Below are positions 8,101 to 16,013 of a DNA stretch of 36,475 nt, piece by piece. Made by a program: the position numbers and the translations under genes. Where the stretch lies: contig CALMVO010000087.1 of assembly GCA_937873205.1 (NCBI GenBank), positions 1 through 36,475 of the forward strand. Reading direction: 5' to 3'. Numbering within the stretch: position 1 is the first letter of the stretch; the number at the start of each line of letters is the position of its first letter. Source of the stretch: an uncultured Acetobacteraceae bacterium (GTDB lineage Bacteria > Pseudomonadota > Alphaproteobacteria > Acetobacterales > Acetobacteraceae). The notes beneath the pieces are model-generated. The model was not told where the DNA came from and did not search any database. It saw only the letters and a program-made list of their open reading frames with translations.

Positions 8101-8204
8101 GGCATCATCCGATCGAACGGACTCGTTCGATCGGATAAAGATGCTCGTCAAAACAACAAGCTAGAGGATGATCCGTGAGCCTAAGCGATCGGATCATCCT
8201 CTAG
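8101..8204. repeat. Intergenic repeat unit with two hairpins
   Basis: Two perfect inverted repeats follow the RES-like gene's stop codon. CCGATCGAACG/CGTTCGATCGG (8109-8119 and 8124-8134, 4-base loop) is followed by CTAGAGGATGATCCG/CGGATCATCCTCTAG (8161-8175 and 8190-8204, 14-base loop). The pattern resembles dispersed intergenic repeats of alphaproteobacteria. No T-run follows, but the hairpins could act as a transcript end or processing site. Confidence 0.7.
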
Positions 8205-8374
8205 GGCACGCCGGCCGGCCTGACAGAAGGACCCGTTGCGTCACGAAAGGTCGAGGCTGGACGTCGAGCATGTGCATGCTGCATGTGGTTCAGCTCACCG
8301 TGATCAGGCCAATCCATTTTGCCGCGATCGCCGCAGCCACGTCCGGCACCTCATCAGGCCTGACGGTGGTGATG

Positions 8375-8668
8375 TCACCCCGCGTGGGTGGGACCCCCTG
8401 GATCTCCAGATGGATGGTCGGGCGTCTGGCTGTCTCGGTCGCCTGGAATGGTTAAAACCACATGGAACTGGTCTCCATCATCTGCCTTGCTTCCATGTCC
8501 TTTGAAATAGATTAGCCGCTCACTTACGGGATACGGTCCGCTATGTCCGTTCCACTGATCCAGCACCTTTATCCCCAAGCCATTCTGACCTAGGTAGATA
8601 GCGGGACGACTGCTGCCCTTCGTATGGTTGCCGTAGCGTCCATCCGTATCGAAATGTCCGATCTCCCA
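8375..8668 (-). pseudogene. BPSL0067-family amidase, C-terminal fragment (second copy)
   Basis: The encoded piece reads FDTDGRYGNHTKGSS, then GIKVLDQWNGHSG and YFKGHGSKADDGDQF. It is clearly similar to the better-preserved copy at 9045-9414, and the DNA is similar over about 200 bases. It lacks the N-terminal half with the catalytic Cys. The SSHAA of the other copy is SSRPA here, so the catalytic His is lost too, and the frame runs past the usual end. Position and truncation fit an orphan duplicate toxin fragment behind an immunity gene, as is common in effector loci. Confidence 0.7.
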
Positions 8669-8734
8669 CAGCCGCCTCGGGCGGGCGTCAAGTCAAGCCG
8701 GCGCGTTCGGCGGCGGCAGGGCAGCCAGGTGGTC

Positions 8735-9058
8735 CTACTTGCAGTAGGCCCTGAAGGGGATTCCCAGCATGGCGCAGCTCTTGGCGCCGTCTGTATGGAA
8801 CGTCACGGTCTTTGCCGTGTTTGAATAACGACAGACGAGATATGGATCGATACGATCAAGATCCCATACGTCGCGGCCTCCAATGGTTACCGGTATCAGA
8901 TCAGCCATCTCGGACGGGGGTCCGTCAAAGAGCGATGCGTTGTTCAAGGCATGGGCCCTGCCCCGATCAACAAGTCTCTGCGGACACCAGACCGGCGCCA
9001 TCCCCATACAGGATGAAAGGACGAACATCATCCCCAGCACAAATTTACTCGACGACAT
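8735..9058 (-). CDS. STY0301-family lipoprotein, probable immunity protein
   Basis: The 107-residue protein begins with a lipoprotein signal (hydrophobic FVLGMMFVLSSC; lipobox LSSC with Cys17) and would sit in the periplasm. The mature part has WCPQRLV, SLFDGPPSEMADLIP, DPYLVCRYSNT and CAMLGIPFRAYC, including four cysteines likely to form disulfides. This pattern matches STY0301-family proteins encoded beside BPSL0067-type amidases. The ATG at 9058 lies inside the last codons of the amidase gene: the amidase stop at 9045-9047 is overlapped by 14 bases, which indicates translational coupling. An open frame continues upstream to 9238 but runs antisense-like through the amidase. Expected role: binding a periplasmic peptidoglycan amidase. 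Function is inferred from family and position. Confidence 0.75.
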   Translation of the reverse strand: MSSSKFVLGMMFVLSSCMGMAPVWCPQRLVDRGRAHALNNASLFDGPPSEMADLIPVTIGGRDVWDLDRIDPYLVCRYSNTAKTVTFHTDGAKSCAMLGIPFRAYCK

Positions 9059-9414
9059 ATAATTGGTCTCCATCATCAACCTTCTCCCCATGTCCCTTGA
9101 ATCGTATGGTTCGTTCGTGGACGGGCTGCGCGCCACGGTGCCCACTCCACTGATCCAGCACCGGTATTCCCAAATCATTCCGACCAAGGTACATAGCAGC
9201 ATGACTGCTGCCGTTTGTATGATTGCCGTAGCGTCCATCGGTATCGAACGTGGCGATCACGGTATCGACGGGTAGCGACAAGTCATCCTTGACCGACACT
9301 CCCTGATACCAGAGGGATGTTGACGGTATCATGAACGAAGGTGACACACTGCCCGTTGCCGACCAACTTACCGTTGAAACTTTGGGCCTTCAACGAGTTG
9401 GCGATGTAGGGCAT
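9045..9414 (-). pseudogene. BPSL0067-family peptidoglycan amidase (CHAP/NlpC-like), frameshifted
   Basis: Read from the ATG at 9414 the protein begins MPYIANSLKAQ and continues through NGKLVGNGQCVTFVHDTV, with the catalytic Cys in GQC. The frame then breaks at about 9330-9340. It resumes as SLWYQGVSVKDDL, VIATFDTDGRYGNHTNGSSH (catalytic His in SSHAA), GIPVLDQWSG and DGDQLYVVE. Together the two parts make the full family length of about 120-130 residues. BPSL0067-like proteins are small CHAP-type amidases thought to be type VI secretion effectors that cut peptidoglycan. The overlapping STY0301-type gene is the expected immunity partner. One small indel would explain the break; sequencing error cannot be fully excluded. 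Confidence 0.75.
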
Positions 9415-9541
9415 TGGCTCGTGATCAGTTGTGACGTTCCAGGCTACGCTGTCCCGACTACTGAACCATCAAGCGGCATATCTGGTCGCGATCTGTCAGG
9501 TGCCGCGCAGTCAAGAAGCCTACACGGCCGATTTGTCCTGT

Positions 9542-10240
9542 TTAAGCCGATGGGATCAGCCGGTAACCGACGTTGGGCTCGGTTGCGATCATGCGGGCGA
9601 TCGTGGGGCCGAGCTTCTGCCGCAGCTGGCCGATATAGACGCGCAGGTACTGCACGTCCTCGACGTGCGCCGGGCCCCACAGCGTGGTCAGCAGCTGGCG
9701 GTGGGTCAGCACCCGGTCCTCGTGGCGCATCAGCATCGCCAGCAGCTGATATTCGCGCGGGCTCAGCACGACGCGCTCGCCCTCGACCCGGACCTCGTGG
9801 CGGCCGGGATCGAGCGAGAGCGTGCCGCAGACCAGCGGCTCGTCCGGCCGCGCGTCGGTGGTGGGGTCCTGCCGGCGCAGCGCCACCCGCAGCCGGGCCA
9901 GCAGCTCGCCCAGCCCGAACGGCTTCTCCACGTAGTCGTCGGCGCCGGCGTCGAGGGCGGCGATCTTCTCGGCCTCGCGGTCGCGCGCGGACAGCACGAT
10001 CACCGGCACCGCGCTGAACTGCCGCAGCCGCTCCAGCACCACCTTGCCGTCGAGGTCGGGCAGGCCGAGGTCGAGGACGATGGCGGCGGGCGCCTGGCTC
10101 GCCGCCATCCGCAGCGCCTCGGCGCCGGTGTGGGCCGAGACCGGGCGGTAGCCGACCGCCTCCAGCGCCGGACGCAGGAAGCGGTGGATCTGCCGCTCGT
10201 CGTCGACGATCAGCACGGCCAGGCCATCGGTCGGAGTCAC
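9542..10240 (-). CDS. kdpE: Potassium-responsive response regulator KdpE
   Basis: The 232-residue OmpR/PhoB-type regulator has a receiver domain (residues 8-120) with acidic pocket D13/D14, phosphoacceptor D57 (VLDLGLPD), S84 and K106 (VEKPFG). Its C-terminal winged-helix domain (about 132-230) contains SPREYQLLAML, HRQLLTTLWG and VRLYI-like YLRVYIGQLRQKLG, ending NVGYRL. It is phosphorylated by KdpD and activates the kdp operon. The GTG at 10240 overlaps the kdpD stop as GTGA, so the two are translationally coupled. It is the last gene of the operon. Confidence 0.95.
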   Translation of the reverse strand: MTPTDGLAVLIVDDERQIHRFLRPALEAVGYRPVSAHTGAEALRMAASQAPAAIVLDLGLPDLDGKVVLERLRQFSAVPVIVLSARDREAEKIAALDAGADDYVEKPFGLGELLARLRVALRRQDPTTDARPDEPLVCGTLSLDPGRHEVRVEGERVVLSPREYQLLAMLMRHEDRVLTHRQLLTTLWGPAHVEDVQYLRVYIGQLRQKLGPTIARMIATEPNVGYRLIPSA

Positions 10241-12996
10241 GACGCGTCGTCCCCGGGTGCCACGGGCAAGGTAATGGTGACCAGCGTGCCGCGGCCGGCG
10301 CCGGACAGGCCCTGCGGCACCGGGCTCGAGGCGGCGATGGTGCCGCCCATCACCTCGACCAGCCCGCGCGCGATCGCCAGCCCCAGCCCGGTGCCCGGCA
10401 CCACCCGGTCGCCGTGCTGCGCGCGGTAGAAGCTGTCGAACACGTGCGGCAGCTCCCCCTCGGCGATGCCGCTGCCGCCATCGACGATGCGGATGACCGC
10501 GTGACCGCCTTTGGACGCGATGGCGACGTCGACCAGGGGCCGGCCTCCAGGCTCGCCGGCGGTGGAATATTTGAGCGCGTTGTCGAGCACGTTGAACACC
10601 ACCTGCTCCAGCAGCAGCGGGTCGGCCAGCACCGTCGCCGGGGCGTCGGCGTGCACCGAGACCAGCGCCGGGTCGTCCAGCCGATCCACCGCCTGGGCCA
10701 CGATCACGGCGGCCTCGGTCGGCACCAGCCGCGGCACCACGGCACCGCTCTCCAGCCGGGTCATGTCGGTGATGTTGGCCAGGAACCGGGTCATCCGCAT
10801 CGTGTCCTCCTCGATCGCCAGCAGCAGGTCGTCGCGGGTGTCGGAGCCCAGCCGGCTCCAGGCGGTGCGTAGCGTCTCGGCGGCGCCGCGGATGCCGGTG
10901 AGCGGCGTGCGCAGGTCGTGCGACAGCGAGTTCAGCAGCGCCGTGCGCAGCTTCTGGGTTTCGTCGCGGGCGGTGGCGTCGGCCGCATCCCGCACCAGCC
11001 GCACCCGCTCCAGCGCCAGCGCCGCCTGATCGGCCAGCGCCTGCAGGGCCTGCAGCGCCGGCCCGTCCAGCGTCGCGGCCGGCTGCACCGCCAGCAGCCC
11101 GACCAGCCCGCTGGCGCGGCCCTCCGCCGCGTCGCCGCCCGCGGCACCCGCGCCGGCGATGCGGATCGGCAGGAAGCGCCAGGGTGCGGCGGGCAGCGTG
11201 CCGCTGCCGCGCCCGGCCGGCTCGCCGTGCCGCCAGGACCACAGCGCCGCCGCCCAGGAGGCCTCGTCCATGGTGTCGGCCGGTGGCTCGGCGGCGCGGA
11301 TGTCGAGCTCGCCGTCGGTCTCGCGGCCGGCCAGCACCAGCGCCCGCGACGCGATCGAGGCCGCCTGCCGCACGATCTCGTTGCCCAGCTCGCGTTCGGT
11401 GACCGGACCACCCAGCGCCCGGGAGAAGGCGCCGATCCGGCGCAGCCCCTCGATCCGGCCCTGCGCCGCCCGCGCGGTGGCGCCGAGCCGGCTCGCGACC
11501 AAGCCGGTGGCGACGGCCACGGTGGCGAACACCAGGATCGCCACCACGTCGCCAGGACGGTCGATCGAGAAGGCGTAGAGCGGCGGGATGAACAGGAAGT
11601 TCCAGGCCAGGAACGACACCAGCGCAGTGCCCAGCGCCACGCCCAGCCCGTACAGCGCGGCGGCGCCGACCACGGCGGCGAGGAACAGCATGCCGAGCGC
11701 GTCCGGCTCCACCAGGCCGCGCAGCAGCTCGCCCAGTCCCACCGCCGCCAGCACCAACCCGGCCGAGACCGCCCACGTTACGCTCCGGGGCTGCCAGCCC
11801 GGCGGCGGGCCGAGCCGGTGGCGATGCGGGGCGGGGCGGGCCCCGGTCGGCACCACCTGGACGGCGTAGTCCGGCGCCTTTGTCATCAGCGTCGCCGCCA
11901 GGTTGCGGCGCAGGCCGCGTCCGGCCAGCAGTCGGCCGAACGAGCCCCGGCGCCGGGCGCGGCCGACCACGATCTGCGACACGTTGCGCGCCTGCGCCAC
12001 CTCGAGCGCGAGGCCGACGAGGCCCGCGCCCGCGGGGCGCACCGCCCGGGTCTCGACCTCGGCGCCGAGCGCGGCCGCCAGCGCCAGCAGCCGCGCCACC
12101 GCCTGCGCCGCCGCCGCCGCCTCGCCCGCCGGCTCGACATGGAGCGCCAGCCACGGGGCGTGCAGCGCGTCGGCCAGCCGCTTGGCCGCGCGCAGCACCG
12201 GCTCGCCCGCCTCCGGCCCCACCAGCGCCAGCACCCGCTCGCCGGCCGGCCAGGGTCCGGGAATGCCGCTCGCCCGCATGTAGTCCAGCAGCCCGGCATC
12301 GACGTGCTGCGCGGTGCGGCGCAACGCGATCTCGCGCAAGGCCTGCAGGTTGCCCTCGCGGAAGAACCCGCCCAGCGCCCGCGTCGCAACGTCCGGCCGG
12401 TAGACGCGGCCGGCGGCCAGGCGGGCCCGCAGGTCGGCCGGCGAGAGGTCGATCAGCTCGATCTCGTCGGCCAGCTCCAGCACGTGGTCGGGCAGGGTTT
12501 CGGCGACGCGGACGCCGGTGATGCGCAGCACCGTGTCGTTCAGGCTCTCGATGTGCTGGATGTTGAGCGTGGTCCAGACCGGGATGCCCGCCGCGATCAG
12601 CTCGGCCACGTCCTCCCAGCGCCGCGCGTGGCGGCTGCCGGGCGCGTTGCTGTGCGCCAGCTCGTCGACCAGCACCAGCGACGGCCGCAGCGCCAGTGCG
12701 GCGTCCAGGTCGAACTCCTCCAGCGTCTGACCGCGATAGGGGATCCGCAGCCGCGGCAGCACGGCCAAGTCGCCAAGCTGCGCCGCGGTCTCGGCGCGGC
12801 CGTGCGTCTCGATGATGCCGGCGACGATGCCGACCCTGCCCTCGGCCTGCAGCCGGCGCGCCTGGGTCAGCATCTCATAGGTCTTGCCGACGCCGGGTGC
12901 GGCCCCCAGGAAAATCCGCAGGCGTGCCCGCGACGCCTTGGCCTGCGCCGCCAGCAGCGCCTCGGGGTCGGGGCGGCGGTCCGGCTCCGAGCGCAT
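10237..12996 (-). CDS. kdpD: Osmosensitive K+ channel sensor histidine kinase KdpD
   Basis: The 919-residue inner-membrane kinase has the full family layout. The N-terminal KdpD domain carries Walker A GAAPGVGKT (31-39) and Walker B LVLVDELAH (107-115). A universal-stress-protein-like domain (about 253-385, ending VVGRARRRGSFGRLLAG) follows. A four-helix DUF4118 membrane block (about 405-500), a GAF-like domain (about 520-660), HisKA with H693 in LSHDLRTPL, and an ATPase domain (N806, G1 DGGSGIA 839-845, G2 GTGLGLA 868-874) complete it. It senses low K+ or turgor and phosphorylates KdpE. It is separated from kdpC by a 138-bp dispersed repeat, so its expression may differ from the structural genes. 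Confidence 0.96.
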   Translation of the reverse strand: MRSEPDRRPDPEALLAAQAKASRARLRIFLGAAPGVGKTYEMLTQARRLQAEGRVGIVAGIIETHGRAETAAQLGDLAVLPRLRIPYRGQTLEEFDLDAALALRPSLVLVDELAHSNAPGSRHARRWEDVAELIAAGIPVWTTLNIQHIESLNDTVLRITGVRVAETLPDHVLELADEIELIDLSPADLRARLAAGRVYRPDVATRALGGFFREGNLQALREIALRRTAQHVDAGLLDYMRASGIPGPWPAGERVLALVGPEAGEPVLRAAKRLADALHAPWLALHVEPAGEAAAAAQAVARLLALAAALGAEVETRAVRPAGAGLVGLALEVAQARNVSQIVVGRARRRGSFGRLLAGRGLRRNLAATLMTKAPDYAVQVVPTGARPAPHRHRLGPPPGWQPRSVTWAVSAGLVLAAVGLGELLRGLVEPDALGMLFLAAVVGAAALYGLGVALGTALVSFLAWNFLFIPPLYAFSIDRPGDVVAILVFATVAVATGLVASRLGATARAAQGRIEGLRRIGAFSRALGGPVTERELGNEIVRQAASIASRALVLAGRETDGELDIRAAEPPADTMDEASWAAALWSWRHGEPAGRGSGTLPAAPWRFLPIRIAGAGAAGGDAAEGRASGLVGLLAVQPAATLDGPALQALQALADQAALALERVRLVRDAADATARDETQKLRTALLNSLSHDLRTPLTGIRGAAETLRTAWSRLGSDTRDDLLLAIEEDTMRMTRFLANITDMTRLESGAVVPRLVPTEAAVIVAQAVDRLDDPALVSVHADAPATVLADPLLLEQVVFNVLDNALKYSTAGEPGGRPLVDVAIASKGGHAVIRIVDGGSGIAEGELPHVFDSFYRAQHGDRVVPGTGLGLAIARGLVEVMGGTIAASSPVPQGLSGAGRGTLVTITLPVAPGDDAS

Positions 12997-13013
12997 CGCT
13001 ACTCCCTGTATTC

Positions 13014-13151
13014 AAGGCCAGGGCTCTGCCCTGGACCCGCCAAGGGCCGCGGCCCTTGGATCCCTTTTTATAAGCGGTTTCCAAAGGCGAGCCTTTGGCG
13101 GGGTCCAGGGGCGTCGTGCGGAGCACGCTGACGCGTGACGCCCCTGGCCTT
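13014..13151. repeat. Dispersed palindromic repeat between kdpC and kdpD
   Basis: The unit is bounded by AAGGCCAGGG and its inverse CCCTGGCCTT. Inside are nested hairpins: CCAGGGCTCTGCCCTGG, CCAAGGGCCGCGGCCCTTGG and CCAAAGGCGAGCCTTTGG. Related copies are at 1-45 and 34139-34252. The right arm carries an extra hairpin (about 13114-13140) not present in the 34-kb copy. The last bases provide part of the kdpC stop codon. It sits inside an operon and could stabilise or attenuate the transcript between kdpC and kdpD. Confidence 0.8.
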
Positions 13152-13752
13152 AACGGAGCTCGTCCAGCGCCAGGTTGACGCGCAGCACGTTGAGGCGCGG
13201 CTCGCCGATGATGCCCAGAACCCGGCCTCGCGTCATCCGGGCGAACAGCGCTTGGACCTGGTCCAGCGGCAGGTGCCGCGCCCGCGCCACCGCCGGCGCC
13301 TGCAGCGCCGCGTAGGCGGGCGAGATGTCCGGATCGAGGCCGGAACCGGAGGTGGTGACCGCATCCATCGGGATGGTGCCGGCGGGGGCGCCCGCCTTCT
13401 CCAACGTCGCCACGTCACCGGCGACGCGATCGTGCAGCGCCTTGGCAGTCGGACCCAGGTTGGAGGGGGCGGACGAACTGGCGTCGTAGGGGGTGGGCAC
13501 CGTCTTGCTGGGGTCCTTGGGGTCGGTGCCGGTGATCGCCGACGGGCGGGCGTGGACGTAGCGGTCCGACGTGAAGTTCTGGCCGATCAGCGCCGAGCCG
13601 ATCGGATGGCCATCCCGCACGATCAGGCTGCCGCCCGCCTGGAACGGCAGCGCCACGCTGCCGAGCCCGACGAACAGCAGCGGGAACACCAGGCCCAGCA
13701 GCAGGGTGAACAGCACGACGAGGGAGACCGCCGGCCGGAGGTGGGTGAGCAT
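13150..13752 (-). CDS. kdpC: Potassium-transporting ATPase KdpC subunit
   Basis: The 200-residue protein has one N-terminal membrane helix (AVSLVVLFTLLLGLVFPLLFV, about 9-30) and a periplasmic domain with family signatures SALIGQNF, YVHARPSA, PYDASSSAPSNLGP, DAVTTSGSGLDPDISP and LGIIGEPRLNVLRVNLAL. KdpC holds KdpA and KdpB together and raises ATP affinity. The ATG at 13752 is chosen because it begins just before the membrane helix; the frame stays open to 13914 but this extension looks non-coding. The 171-base gap to kdpB contains a perfect 7-bp-stem hairpin (13801-13818). The stop codon lies in the end of the downstream dispersed repeat. Confidence 0.95.
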   Translation of the reverse strand: MLTHLRPAVSLVVLFTLLLGLVFPLLFVGLGSVALPFQAGGSLIVRDGHPIGSALIGQNFTSDRYVHARPSAITGTDPKDPSKTVPTPYDASSSAPSNLGPTAKALHDRVAGDVATLEKAGAPAGTIPMDAVTTSGSGLDPDISPAYAALQAPAVARARHLPLDQVQALFARMTRGRVLGIIGEPRLNVLRVNLALDELR

Positions 13753-13923
13753 GGACCAGTACCTCAAGGAGATTTCGAGAATGGGGTGTGCCGGATGAGA
13801 GTGCCGCGCCAGCGGCACGGTCGGTGTGGCTGCCCGGAACCGGAGCGGAGCGGCCGTCTGGCCGTGAGCCTCGGCAAGCGCAGACAGACGCATCGGATCG
13901 CTGGCACAGCGCATTCTTGAAGC

Positions 13924-16002
13924 TCAGGTGAAGATGTGGAGGGCAGTGAGGATGAGATCGATCAGCTTGATGCCGACGAAGGGCACCACGATGCCGCCGA
14001 GCCCGTAGATCAGAAGATTGCGGCGCAGCAACGAGGCGGCGCTGACCGCCTTGAAGCGCACGCCGCGCAGCGCCAGCGGAACGAGGGCGATGATCACCAG
14101 CGCGTTGAAGATCACCGCGGACAGGATGGCGCTCTGCGGCGTCGACAGCCGCATGACGTTGAGTGCCGAAAGCCCCGGGTAAGCCACCACGAAGATCGCC
14201 GGCAGGATCGCGAAATACTTGGCGATGTCGTTGGCGATCGAGAAGGTGGTGAGTGCCCCCCGCGTGATCAGCAGCTGCTTGCCGATCTCGACGATCTCGA
14301 TGAGCTTGGTCGGATCGCTGTCGAGGTCGACCATGTTGGCGGCCTCGCGCGCCGCCTGGGTGCCGGTCTGCATCGCGACGCCGACATCGGCCTGCGCCAG
14401 CGCCGGCGCGTCGTTGGTGCCGTCGCCGCACATCGCCACCAGCCGCCCCTCGGCTTGCGCGGCGCGGATGTAGCCCAGCTTGTCCTGCGGCGTGGCCTCG
14501 GCGATGAAGTCGTCGACGCCGGCCTCGCCGGCGATCGCCGCCGCGGTGACGCGGTTGTCGCCGGTCACCATCACGGTGCGGATGCCCATGCGGCGGAGTG
14601 CCGCGAACCTGTCGCGGATGCCGGGCTTGACCACGTCCTTCAGCTCGATGACGCCGAGCAGGCGACCGTCCTCCGACACCGCCAGCGGGGTGCCGCCGGA
14701 CCGGGCGACCTTCTCCACCGACTGGGTGAAGGCGGCGGGCGGCCTCGCCTCGCCGATCGCCGCCAGCAGGCTGTCCACCGCGCCCTTGCGCCAGGTGCTG
14801 TCGCCGGCGTCGAGCCCGGACAGCCGGGTGTTGGCCGAGAACGGCACCGGCACCGCGCCGTCGGGTGCGGTGGTGACGACGTCATGGCGCTCGCGGGCCA
14901 GCACGTGCACCGAGCGGCCCTCCGGGGTCTCGTCGCCGACCGAGGCCATGGCGGCGGCGCGGGCCAGCTGCCCCGCCTCGATGCCGGGGACCGGGTGGAA
15001 CGCGGCCGCCATGCGGTTGCCGAACGTGATGGTGCCGGTCTTGTCGAGCAGCAGGGTGTCGACGTCGCCGGCCGCCTCGACGGCGCGGCCGGAGGTGGCG
15101 ACCACGTTGAAGCGCACCAGCCGGTCCATGCCGGCGATGCCGATCGCCGACAGCAGGCCGCCGATGGTGGTGGGGATCAGCGTCACCAGCAGGGCGGCCA
15201 GCACCGGCACCGACAGCACGGTGCCCGAGTAGTGCGCGAAGCCGACCAAAGTGGCGACCGCGATCAGGAAGATGATGGTGAGACCCGCCAGCAGGATGTC
15301 GAGCGCGATCTCGTTTGGCGTCTTGGCGCGCGACGCCCCCTCCACCAGCGCGATCATGCGGTCGATGAAGGTGTTGCCGGACGCGGCGGTGATGCGCACA
15401 AGCAGGCTGTCGGACACCACCTGGGTGCCGCCGGTGACGGCGGAGCGGTCGCCGCCGGCCTCGCGGATGACGGGCGCCGACTCGCCGGTGATAGCGCTCT
15501 CGTTGATCGAGGCGATGCCGCGGATGATCTCGCCGTCGAGCGGGATCAGGTCGTTGGTCTCGACCAGCACGACGTCGCCGACGCGGAGCTCGGTGGAGGA
15601 CACGGTGCCGAACAGCGCCGGGTCGTCCGGGTTCGGCACGCGCTTGGCCAGCGTCTCGTTGCGGGCGCGGCGCAGGCTTTCGGCACGGGCGCGGCCGCGG
15701 CCCTCCGCCATCGCCTCGGCGAAGGTGGCGAACAGCACGGTGAGCCACAGCCAGGCGGCGATCGCCAGCGCGAAGGCCGGCTGCGCGCCGGCGGGCTGGA
15801 ACAGCTCTCGGACGCCCAACACGGTGGTCAGCAGGGCGACGATCTCGGTCACGAAGATGACCGGGTTGCGGGCCAGCTGGCGCGGGTTGAGCTTGACCAG
15901 CGCGTCGCGGGCGGCGCGGGACGCGATCCTGCGGTCGAGCAGCGAGAAGGCGGCGGCGGCCTCGCCGGGGGGCGGGCCGGAGGCGGAGAGGTTGGCGGAC
16001 AT
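13924..16002 (-). CDS. kdpB: Potassium-transporting P-type ATPase KdpB (catalytic subunit)
   Basis: The 692-residue P-type ATPase shows TGES (172-175; its Ser is the inhibitory phosphorylation site known in E. coli KdpB), the phosphorylated Asp in DKTGT (D320), KGAVDSLLA-type nucleotide-binding signatures, MVTGDN and [17 protein letters not shown]. Membrane helices are at about 48-65, 75-95, 235-260, 262-285 and in the last 120 residues. It hydrolyses ATP to drive K+ through KdpA. The ATG at 16002 is 11 bases after the kdpA stop. The N-terminal 25 residues are a Pro/Ala-rich extension. All catalytic residues are present. Confidence 0.97.
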   Translation of the reverse strand: MSANLSASGPPPGEAAAAFSLLDRRIASRAARDALVKLNPRQLARNPVIFVTEIVALLTTVLGVRELFQPAGAQPAFALAIAAWLWLTVLFATFAEAMAEGRGRARAESLRRARNETLAKRVPNPDDPALFGTVSSTELRVGDVVLVETNDLIPLDGEIIRGIASINESAITGESAPVIREAGGDRSAVTGGTQVVSDSLLVRITAASGNTFIDRMIALVEGASRAKTPNEIALDILLAGLTIIFLIAVATLVGFAHYSGTVLSVPVLAALLVTLIPTTIGGLLSAIGIAGMDRLVRFNVVATSGRAVEAAGDVDTLLLDKTGTITFGNRMAAAFHPVPGIEAGQLARAAAMASVGDETPEGRSVHVLARERHDVVTTAPDGAVPVPFSANTRLSGLDAGDSTWRKGAVDSLLAAIGEARPPAAFTQSVEKVARSGGTPLAVSEDGRLLGVIELKDVVKPGIRDRFAALRRMGIRTVMVTGDNRVTAAAIAGEAGVDDFIAEATPQDKLGYIRAAQAEGRLVAMCGDGTNDAPALAQADVGVAMQTGTQAAREAANMVDLDSDPTKLIEIVEIGKQLLITRGALTTFSIANDIAKYFAILPAIFVVAYPGLSALNVMRLSTPQSAILSAVIFNALVIIALVPLALRGVRFKAVSAASLLRRNLLIYGLGGIVVPFVGIKLIDLILTALHIFT

Positions 16003-16013
16003 CGTCTGGACCC

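Noticed and set aside
6172-8151. A 659-codon frame antisense to the RES-like gene
   Set aside because: It is Arg/Gly-rich with no motif, whereas the plus strand has RES motifs, a glycine zipper and a good ribosome-binding site.
9542-12154. An 870-codon frame suggesting a kinase-regulator fusion
   Set aside because: The kinase domains are in the frame of 10237-12996, and KdpE starts at GTG 10240 overlapping the kdpD stop, so these are two coupled genes.
13801-13818. GTGCCGC/GCGGCAC hairpin between kdpB and kdpC as a terminator
   Set aside because: The 7-bp stem has no following T-run on the transcribed strand and lies inside an operon, so termination is unsupported.
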